A stretch of DNA of 13,060 nt from Solirubrobacteraceae bacterium (GTDB lineage: Bacteria > Actinomycetota > Thermoleophilia > Solirubrobacterales > Solirubrobacteraceae): assembly GCA_019683665.1 (NCBI GenBank), contig JADGIB010000073.1, forward strand, positions 1-13,060, in the 5' to 3' direction. Made by a program: the position numbers and the translations under genes. The notes beneath the pieces are model-generated. The model had not been told where the DNA came from. It searched no databases and saw nothing but the letters and a program-made list of their open reading frames with translations. This document shows, piece by piece, positions 6,799 to 12,329 of the stretch (the first letter of the stretch is position 1; each line of letters starts with the position of its first letter).

Positions 6799-8421
6799 GT
6801 GATCTCGCGCGCAGACGCCCTGGAGTCCCTCGCCGCCGAGACGTTCGACGTCGTCGTCGTGGGCGGCGGCATCACCGGCGCCGGGTGCGCCCTCGACGCC
6901 GCGACCCGCGGCTACAGCGTCGCCCTCGTCGAGAAGCGCGACTTCGCCGCCGGGACCTCGAGCCGCTCGTCGAAGCTCGTCCACGGCGGGCTGCGCTACC
7001 TGCAGAACTTCGACCTCGGGCTCGTGCGCGAGGCGCTGCTCGAGCGTCAGCTCATGGTGACGCTCGCCCCGCACCTCGTCCACCCGCTCAAGCTCGTCGT
7101 CCCCGCCTTCGACGGCGCCCGCCCGGACCGGCTCATCGGCGCCGGGCTCAACCTCTACGACGTCATGTCCCGCGGGCGCCGCCGCCGCGGCGAGTTCGCC
7201 GAGTCGTGGAGCCCAGACCGCCACCGGATCATCGACGGGGCCGAGGTCGTCGAGCTGCTGCCCGCGCTCGCCGGGCGCAACCCGACCTCCGGCTACCTGT
7301 TCTACGACTGCCAGACCGACGACGCCCGGCTCGTCCTCACCGTCCTCGCCGAGGCCGAGCGCTTCGGCGCCGTCGTCGCCAACCGCGTCGAGGTGACCGA
7401 GCTCGTCGACGGCGGCGTCGCCGCGGTCGACACCGAGACCGGCGAGCCGCTGCGCATCCGCGCCGCGAACGTCATCAACGCGACCGGCGTGTGGGCCGAC
7501 CGCCTGCGCCCGGGGGAGCTGCGCGACGAGGCCGACATCCCGCACATCCGGCCCAGCCGCGGCACCCACGTCACCGTCGCCCGCGAGACGCTGCCGCTCG
7601 TCGGCGGCGCGATCGTCCCGGCCGGCGGCGGGCGGACGATCTTCGCGCTGCCGTGGCTGGGGCGGACCCTGCTGGGCACGACCGACAACGACTACGAGGG
7701 CGAGCTCGACTTCATCGCCCCCGACGCGGCCGACATCGCCTACATCCTCGACGCCGTCAACGCGTTCTTCGCGACGTCGCTGACGCCCGGCGACCTGACC
7801 GGCGCCTACGCGGGGGTGCGGCCGCTGATCTCCTCCGGCGACCCGAAGCGCTCGGTCGACATCTCGCGCAAGGCCGAGCTGTACGAGACGTCGTCGATGA
7901 TCACGATCACGGGCGGCAAGCTCACGACGTGGCGGCGGATGGCGAAGATGGCCGTCGACCGCCTCGTCGAGCGCGACGCGCGCGACGCGCCCTGCCGCAC
8001 GCACGAGATCCCGCTCGGCCAACCCGTCGAGCCGGACGCGCTGCCACGCGTCGACGGCGTCGCCGAGGCCGCCTACCCGCACCTGGCCGGCCGCTACGGC
8101 CACGTCGCCCACGACGTCCTGCGCGTCGCCGCCGAGCGGCCCGAGCTGGCCGAGCCGATCGTCGACGGCCTGCCCGACCTGCTCGCCGAGGCCGTCCACG
8201 CCGTCCGCCACGACCAGGCCCGCTCGATCGGCGACGTGCTCCTGCGCCGCACCCGCCTCGGCCTGCTCGCCGCCCGCGAGGTCACCGCCGACCCGGTCGC
8301 GCGCCGCGTCGCCGCCGCCGTCGCCGGCGAGCTCGGCTGGGACGGCGCCCGCGTCGAGGCCGAGCTGCGCCGCTTCGCGGCCGAGGCCGAGGCGGAGGGC
8401 ATCGTCGGGGCCGTGCCGTAA
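6799..8421 (+). CDS. glpD: FAD-dependent glycerol-3-phosphate dehydrogenase
   Basis: GlpD oxidises sn-glycerol 3-phosphate to dihydroxyacetone phosphate and passes electrons to membrane quinones. The 540-residue length is typical. The N-terminus carries the FAD-binding GGGITGAG (22-29) with acidic E45 after the second strand, then the family-specific RDFAAGTSSRSSKLVHGGLRYLQ (47-69). Further signatures are INATGVWAD (about 230), the PSRGTHV segment (about 252-258), LLGTTDNDYEGEL (about 291-303), GVRPLISSGDPKRS (about 339-352), and TGGKLTTWRRMA before the C-terminal DAO_C-type helical domain (about 395-540). The GTG at 6799 is preferred to an in-frame GTG at 6766: it gives the usual short lead into the FAD strand and sits 7 bases after a -10-like hexamer. 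No glpF or glpK is adjacent. Function is secure. Confidence 0.95.
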   Translation: MISRADALESLAAETFDVVVVGGGITGAGCALDAATRGYSVALVEKRDFAAGTSSRSSKLVHGGLRYLQNFDLGLVREALLERQLMVTLAPHLVHPLKLVVPAFDGARPDRLIGAGLNLYDVMSRGRRRRGEFAESWSPDRHRIIDGAEVVELLPALAGRNPTSGYLFYDCQTDDARLVLTVLAEAERFGAVVANRVEVTELVDGGVAAVDTETGEPLRIRAANVINATGVWADRLRPGELRDEADIPHIRPSRGTHVTVARETLPLVGGAIVPAGGGRTIFALPWLGRTLLGTTDNDYEGELDFIAPDAADIAYILDAVNAFFATSLTPGDLTGAYAGVRPLISSGDPKRSVDISRKAELYETSSMITITGGKLTTWRRMAKMAVDRLVERDARDAPCRTHEIPLGQPVEPDALPRVDGVAEAAYPHLAGRYGHVAHDVLRVAAERPELAEPIVDGLPDLLAEAVHAVRHDQARSIGDVLLRRTRLGLLAAREVTADPVARRVAAAVAGELGWDGARVEAELRRFAAEAEAEGIVGAVP

Positions 8422-8424
8422 CTT
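8419..8424 (+). promoter_or_regulatory. Weak candidate -10 element (TAACTT) for the secreted protein gene
   Basis: TAACTT overlaps the glpD stop codon and is one of the few AT-rich hexamers here. Transcription starting about 7 bases downstream would give a leader of 50-65 bases before the 8483 or 8495 start. Only the TANNNT pattern supports it. Confidence 0.25.
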
Positions 8425-8494
8425 TGGCCGCTCCCACGGGTTGGCAGGCCCGAACCGACCTTCTCCCTTCTCCCGCTGCGAGGTGCCCGAGCCG

Positions 8495-10342
8495 TTGCCG
8501 TTTCGTCGCCGCCTGATCGCGCTGGCCGCCAGCGCCACCGTCGCGCTGCTGCTGTCGACCGCCGCGAGCGCGCCCGCGGCGCTCTTCCCCGGCGAGGTCG
8601 TCGACGGCCCGAACCCCGGCATCCTCGCGGTCGGCGGCGCCGACATGGACGCCGCCGACGGGGCCGGCGGGGTCGTCTACCTGCGCGAGGACGGCGGCGC
8701 CCCGCACGTCTTCGTCGCGCGGATCGTCGACGGGGTCTGGCAGCCGCCCGAGCGCGTCGACGGCGCGCTCGCCCCGCCCGCCTCGGACCCGGTCATCGCC
8801 GCCGGCACCGGCGGGCGCCTCGTCGTCGCCTGGGTCACCGAGGGCGTCCTCTACGCGAGCGTCCGCCAGAGCCGGACATCGGGCTGGAGCGGGCCGCAGG
8901 CGGTCGGCGCCCCGGCGACGTTGCCGGCGATCGACATGGGCTTCAACGACAACGCCTACCTCGTCTGGAGCACGGGGGAGGACGTCCACGCCGCGCGCCT
9001 GCCCCGCGGCGCCACCCAGTTCCAGCCCGTCGCCGGGCCGCTCGACCTCGACCCGGTCCGCCGCGCCGGCGGGCAGCCGAACCTGCGCCCGAGCGTCGCC
9101 GTCTCCGCCGAGGGGCTCGCGCTCGCCGCCTGGGGCGAGGTCGGCGCCGACGGCCGCTCGCACGTCGTCGCGCGGCGCATCGACGGCACCCGCCCGTCGC
9201 CGGTCCCCGCCGACCTGACCGTCGACGAGCTCGACGGCCGCCGCGGCGGCGACGCCGACGCCCCGATGGCGACGATCCAGTCGGACTCGAGCTTCGGCTG
9301 GGTCGTGTTCCGCCAGGCGCTCAGCGACGGCGAGACGACGACGCTGCGCGCGATCGGCCGCCACATGCGCGGCTCGCTGTTCGAGCCGCCGGTGATCATC
9401 GACGGCCAGGGCTGGCCGGCCGAGAGCGTCGGCTGGCCGAGCATGGCGATCCAGGGGACCGGCACCGGCTTCTCCGCCGTCCCGCTGCAGTCCGGCCCGA
9501 TCTTCGGCATGGCCGTCAACAGCGATGACGAGTGGACGCCGTTCGCGACCCGCCTGGACTCCGCGCCCGTCCCGGTCGCCGGGCGGCTGCCGGTCTTCTA
9601 CTCCGAGGACAAGAACGGCATGGTCGCCTGGCCCGCCCCCGACGGGATGCTGCGGATGCGGTTCGTCACCGGCATCGCCTTCCAGCCCGAGCAGCAGATC
9701 ACGAAGCCCGAGCTCGGGCCCGTCGACTGGGGCGCCGGCGTCGCGATGGCCGGCGACCGCTACCTGAACGGGTTCGTCGTCGCGATCCAGGGCAGCGGCG
9801 CCGAGCGGCGGCTCGTGTCGGCCGTCAACGACCGCGAGCCCGGCAACTTCTCGCCCTGGTCGTCGTCGCGCTGGTACCGCGAGCCGCCCGCGCGGCTGAG
9901 CTGGCGCGAGCCGAAGGAGGCGTGGGGCGACCTGCGCTACACGCTCGAGATCGACGGCCGCGCCGTCGGCACGACCCGCAGGCTCTCGTACCCGACGCGC
10001 AACCTGCGCCTGCGCTCTGGCGTCCACCTGTGGCGCGTGCTCGCGATCGACTCGCGCGGCCAGGCGTCGGCGACCCCGACCCGCCTGCTGAAGATCGACC
10101 GCGACCCGCCGAACGTGACGATCTCGTTCCGGCGCTCCGGCCGGGTGGCGACGATCGACGTGCGCGCGATCGACCGCGACTCCGGGTCCAAGACGCCGCA
10201 GGTCTTCTTCGGCGACGGCACGAGCGCGTGGGGCCGCCACCTCCGCCACGCCTACCGGCCGGGCCGCTACACGGTCACCGTGCGGGCCAGCGACAACGTC
10301 GGCAACGTGCGCACCGAGCGTCGCGTCCTCGTGATCCGCTAG
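8495..10342 (+). CDS. Secreted beta-propeller-like protein with C-terminal PKD-like domain, function unknown
   Basis: The product (615 residues from this start) begins with an export signal: basic PFRRR, a hydrophobic core LIALAASATVALLL, and AxA cleavage sites near residues 26-28 (TAASAPA). The middle (about 35-455) repeats strands of the kind VVAWV, YLVWS, LAAWGE, WVVFR and MVAWPA about every 50-80 residues, suggesting a beta-propeller of the sialidase or WD-like type; no catalytic motif is visible. A fibronectin III-like segment follows (about 465-537, with YTLEIDGRAVGTT and VHLWRVLAIDSRG). The final domain (about 537-615) has PKD-like signs: FFGDGTSAW, HAYRPGRYTVTVRASDNVGN. I start at the TTG at 8495 because GAGGTG, a good Shine-Dalgarno, lies 9 bases upstream. 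GTG 8483 and TTG 8441 are in-frame alternatives and would still leave a signal peptide. It is probably a cell-surface or extracellular binding protein. Confidence 0.85.
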   Translation: MPFRRRLIALAASATVALLLSTAASAPAALFPGEVVDGPNPGILAVGGADMDAADGAGGVVYLREDGGAPHVFVARIVDGVWQPPERVDGALAPPASDPVIAAGTGGRLVVAWVTEGVLYASVRQSRTSGWSGPQAVGAPATLPAIDMGFNDNAYLVWSTGEDVHAARLPRGATQFQPVAGPLDLDPVRRAGGQPNLRPSVAVSAEGLALAAWGEVGADGRSHVVARRIDGTRPSPVPADLTVDELDGRRGGDADAPMATIQSDSSFGWVVFRQALSDGETTTLRAIGRHMRGSLFEPPVIIDGQGWPAESVGWPSMAIQGTGTGFSAVPLQSGPIFGMAVNSDDEWTPFATRLDSAPVPVAGRLPVFYSEDKNGMVAWPAPDGMLRMRFVTGIAFQPEQQITKPELGPVDWGAGVAMAGDRYLNGFVVAIQGSGAERRLVSAVNDREPGNFSPWSSSRWYREPPARLSWREPKEAWGDLRYTLEIDGRAVGTTRRLSYPTRNLRLRSGVHLWRVLAIDSRGQASATPTRLLKIDRDPPNVTISFRRSGRVATIDVRAIDRDSGSKTPQVFFGDGTSAWGRHLRHAYRPGRYTVTVRASDNVGNVRTERRVLVIR

Positions 10343-10345
10343 CGT
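10340..10345 (+). promoter_or_regulatory. Candidate -10 element (TAGCGT) for the Rho-like gene
   Basis: TAGCGT overlaps the stop codon of the secreted protein gene, as an identical hexamer does before pntAA. A start about 7 bases downstream would give a leader of about 60 bases containing a clear Shine-Dalgarno, so unlike its neighbours this gene would not be leaderless. Confidence 0.4.
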
Positions 10346-10400
10346 TCGCGCCGTCGCCGGTCGCTGTCCAACGCGGCCGGAACGCCCACCGACCCCCACC

Positions 10401-10407
10401 GAAGGAG
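10401..10407 (+). promoter_or_regulatory. Ribosome binding site GAAGGAG
   Basis: GAAGGAG lies 7 bases before the ATG at 10415 and is the clearest Shine-Dalgarno on the plus strand of the window. It fixes the start of the Rho-like protein. Confidence 0.75.
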
Positions 10408-10414
10408 CCATTTC

Positions 10415-11698
10415 ATGGCCGTGCTGGACCGCCCCGCGCTCGAGGAGAGCCCCCTCGCCGACCTGCACCTGATCGCCCGCGAGCTGGGCATCGACGGCTT
10501 CCGCCGCCTGCGCAAGGCCGAGCTCGTCGACGCGATCCTGGAGCGCCAGGGCGGCGACGCCGCCGCGGCCGAGGCCGCGGAGGAGAAGCCGAAGCGGCGC
10601 CGCTCGCGCCGGCGCAAGGACGCCGACGCCGAGGCCGAGGCCGAGGCGACGACGAAGACCGCCGACGAGGAGCCCGAGGAGGGCACGACCGACGAGGACG
10701 CCGAGGAGCGCCCGTCGCGGCGGCGCTCGCGCCGCTCGCGCTCGCGCGACGAGGCCCGCGACGAGCGCGCCGAGGAGGCCGACGAGAAGGACCGGATCGT
10801 CGAGGGCACCGTCGAGCTGCTCGGCAACGGCTCGGGCTTCCTGCGCGTCAGCCCGCCCGACCCCAGCGACGACGACGTCTACATCTCGGCCGCCCAGGTG
10901 CGCCGCTGCGAGCTCGTCTCCGGCGACGTCGTCACCGGCCCGGTCCGGGCGCCGCGCCGCTCGGAGCGCTACCCGTCGCTGGTCCGCGTCGACACGATCA
11001 ACGGCCGCCCCGCCGACGAGGTCAGCGAGGGCACCCCGTTCGACGAGCTGCCGGCCGCGTTCCCGACCCAGCGCTTCTCGCTCGGCTCCGAGGACGCGAC
11101 GCTGAAGGCGATCGAGTGGCTGACCCCGCTCGGGCGCGGCTCGCGCGTGACGATCGTCGGGGCCGCCCGCTCCGGCAAGACCGAGGCGCTGCGTCGCCTG
11201 GCCGGCGCGCTCGCCGGGCAGGAGGACCTGGAGCTGTCGGTCGTCCTCGCCGGCGCCCGGCCCGAGGAGATCACCGAGTGGAAGCGCGACGCGCCGGGCG
11301 GCGTGGAGCCGGTCGCGACGCTGACGCTGGCCGCCTCGCCCGACGCCCGCGCCGGGGCGATCGAGCGCGCGCTCGACACCGCAAAGCGGATCGCCGCCCG
11401 CGGCGGCCACGCCGTCGTCCTCATCGACACGCTGGCCGGGTTGCCGGCCGGCGCCGCGCGCCGCGCGCTGGCCGCCGCCCGCGACATCGTCGACGGCGGC
11501 TCGCTGACCGTCATCGCGACCGCCGACGAGCCGGTGGGCGGGGAGACGACGGTCATCGCGCTCGACGTCGCCTTGACCTCGACGCGCCGCTTCCCGGCGC
11601 TCGACCTCGTCGCCAGCGGCACGATGCGCCCGGAGCTGCTCGTCGGCGAGGCGGGCGCGGACGCGATCGCGCAGGCCCGCGCGCAGGCGCTCGGCTAG
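10415..11698 (+). CDS. Divergent transcription termination factor Rho-like protein with altered ATPase motifs
   Basis: The 427-residue protein has the Rho domain order. A Rho N-terminal helical domain (about 12-45, ELGIDGFRRLRKAELVDAIL) is followed by a charged insert (about 48-125) alternating acidic runs with KRRRSRRRK and RRRSRRSRSR, as in actinobacterial Rho. Next come the cold-shock-like RNA-binding domain (about 128-196, GTVELLGNGSGFLR and DDDVYISAAQVRR) and a RecA-like ATPase domain (about 225-409). Walker A is present (GAARSGKT, 249-256), as are D338 of Walker B, RPEEITEW (282-289), GGSLTVIATA (361-370) and RRFPALD (391-397). Against E. coli Rho recalled from memory, LIDERPEE has become LAGARPEE, which removes the catalytic-glutamate position. 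The Q-loop after SITRLARAYN is missing, the GSKMDEVIYEEFKGTGNM R-loop is replaced by a shorter unrelated segment, and about 45 C-terminal residues are absent. It is probably a paralogue with changed function rather than the housekeeping Rho. Confidence 0.85.
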   Translation: MAVLDRPALEESPLADLHLIARELGIDGFRRLRKAELVDAILERQGGDAAAAEAAEEKPKRRRSRRRKDADAEAEAEATTKTADEEPEEGTTDEDAEERPSRRRSRRSRSRDEARDERAEEADEKDRIVEGTVELLGNGSGFLRVSPPDPSDDDVYISAAQVRRCELVSGDVVTGPVRAPRRSERYPSLVRVDTINGRPADEVSEGTPFDELPAAFPTQRFSLGSEDATLKAIEWLTPLGRGSRVTIVGAARSGKTEALRRLAGALAGQEDLELSVVLAGARPEEITEWKRDAPGGVEPVATLTLAASPDARAGAIERALDTAKRIAARGGHAVVLIDTLAGLPAGAARRALAAARDIVDGGSLTVIATADEPVGGETTVIALDVALTSTRRFPALDLVASGTMRPELLVGEAGADAIAQARAQALG

Positions 11699-11712
11699 GC
11701 CGCGCCGCCGAG

Positions 11713-11738
11713 GGGACCTCGCCCGCCGGCGAGGTCCC
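11713..11738. terminator. Bidirectional 11-bp hairpin terminator between convergent genes
   Basis: GGGACCTCGCC (11713-11723) and GGCGAGGTCCC (11728-11738) pair perfectly around a CGCC loop. The hairpin lies 14 bases after the Rho-like gene stop and 8 bases from the 3' end of the minus-strand gene, so it can serve both. A second small hairpin (GCCCCG at 11741-11746 with CGGGGC at 11751-11756, loop TCAG) contains the minus-strand gene's stop codon. Confidence 0.7.
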
Positions 11739-11746
11739 GCGCCCCG

Positions 11747-12211
11747 TCAGCGGGGCTGGTAGGCGACGCGCCCCCAGGACGGCTCGGGGGCGAGCTCGAT
11801 CGGCTCGCCGTCGCGCTCGGGCTGCACGTAGGAGAACGTGTTCGTCTCGGGGTCGAAGGCGACGTCGAGCTCGCCCTCCTTGACGCGCTGGTCCAGCCAG
11901 GCCGAGCGGAAGACGAGCCGCCGCAGCCAGTGGACGAGCGAGCGGTCGGCCGGGCCGACGAGCTCGGGCCAGCAGTCGTTGACGTGCTCGCCGAGGGGGG
12001 AGGTGGGGTCGGGGATCTCGCCGTTGACGGCGAGGTTGACGAGGTCCTCCAGCTCGCGCTCGCCGAGGCGGTCGCGGACGAAGCCGAGCTTCATCGCCGC
12101 CTGCTCGCAGCGCTCCTGGAAGTCGCGCTCGTTGAAGGTGAACCGGAGCTCTCCGTACTCGAGGACGAAGTCCTCGCCTGAGTCGTAGTTGCCGCGTCGC
12201 TGAGTGTCCAT
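11747..12211 (-). CDS. Conserved-looking acidic hypothetical protein
   Basis: I do not recognise this 154-residue protein. It is soluble, acidic and has no signal peptide or membrane segment. The N-terminus (MDTQRRGNYDSGEDFVLEYGELRFTFNERDF) looks like a short beta-hairpin. It is followed by a helical stretch rich in E and R (QERCEQAAMKLGFVRDRL, ELEDLVNLAV), a central segment with PLGEHVNDCWPELVG and SLVHWLRRLVFRSAWLDQRVKEGEL, and a C-terminal strand region (DVAFDPETNTFSYVQPERDGEPIEL). Codon use is that of a real gene, while the opposite frames give low-complexity shadows. The ATG at 12211 is the only start available: the frame is open upstream to a TAG near 12314-12316 but has no other start codon. 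There is no Shine-Dalgarno at a normal distance. It converges on the Rho-like gene and diverges from the decarboxylase gene. Confidence 0.75.
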   Translation of the reverse strand: MDTQRRGNYDSGEDFVLEYGELRFTFNERDFQERCEQAAMKLGFVRDRLGERELEDLVNLAVNGEIPDPTSPLGEHVNDCWPELVGPADRSLVHWLRRLVFRSAWLDQRVKEGELDVAFDPETNTFSYVQPERDGEPIELAPEPSWGRVAYQPR

Positions 12212-12278
12212 CGTGAAGGGGTCGGGGCGCGCCGCGTCGTCATCGGCCGGACGCGCCGTCGCGGCATTCTTCCCGAAT

Positions 12279-12285
12279 CCTCCTT
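12279..12285 (-). promoter_or_regulatory. Orphan Shine-Dalgarno-like AAGGAGG
   Basis: AAGGAGG on the minus strand is followed after 11 bases by an ATG at 12267-12265. That ATG is out of frame with the 154-residue gene and opens a 58-codon low-complexity frame ending at 12091. The distance to the real-looking ATG at 12211 is 67 bases, too far for direct use. Confidence 0.35.
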
Positions 12286-12314
12286 CGTCGCCAGGGTTGG
12301 GCGCGAACTTGCAC

Positions 12315-12320
12315 TACGGT
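12315..12320 (+). promoter_or_regulatory. Candidate -10 element (TACGGT) for the decarboxylase gene
   Basis: TACGGT fits TANNNT and lies 9 bases before the ATG at 12330. No Shine-Dalgarno is present in those 9 bases, so the transcript would be leaderless or have only one or two leader bases. Confidence 0.45.
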
Positions 12321-12329
12321 GCCCTGCCC

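Larger units (their letters stand above)
12212..12329. promoter_or_regulatory. Divergent intergenic promoter region
   Basis: This 118-base gap separates the minus-strand hypothetical gene from the plus-strand decarboxylase gene and must hold both promoters. It is less GC-rich near 12265-12320. On the minus strand a perfect AAGGAGG core occurs at 12285-12279. On the plus strand TACGGT occurs at 12315-12320. I see no convincing -35 elements or larger palindromes. Confidence 0.5.

Noticed and set aside
3550..6875. Long minus-strand open frames opposite pntB and the luciferase-like gene
   Set aside because: Composition-driven shadows (HRD/ADR repeats) without family features.
10596..10755. Repeated CGGCGC/CTCGCG tracts that look like a DNA repeat
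   Set aside because: They encode the arginine/serine patches of the Rho-like insert in frame; there are no spacers or regular unit length, so this is not a CRISPR or tandem array.
8282..11410. A 1042-codon open frame on the minus strand opposite glpD, the secreted protein and the Rho-like gene
   Set aside because: Low-complexity R/G/A/D/V composition and full overlap with three well-supported plus-strand genes; long antisense frames are expected at this GC content.
9532..11883. A 783-codon plus-strand open frame crossing the secreted protein and Rho-like genes
   Set aside because: Arginine/proline/alanine-rich shadow in another frame; it runs through a clear stop, promoter and ribosome binding site of real genes.
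11930..12181. Plus-strand open frame opposite the minus-strand hypothetical gene
   Set aside because: Composed of EVL/AEA repeats typical of an antisense shadow; the minus-strand frame has the more protein-like composition.
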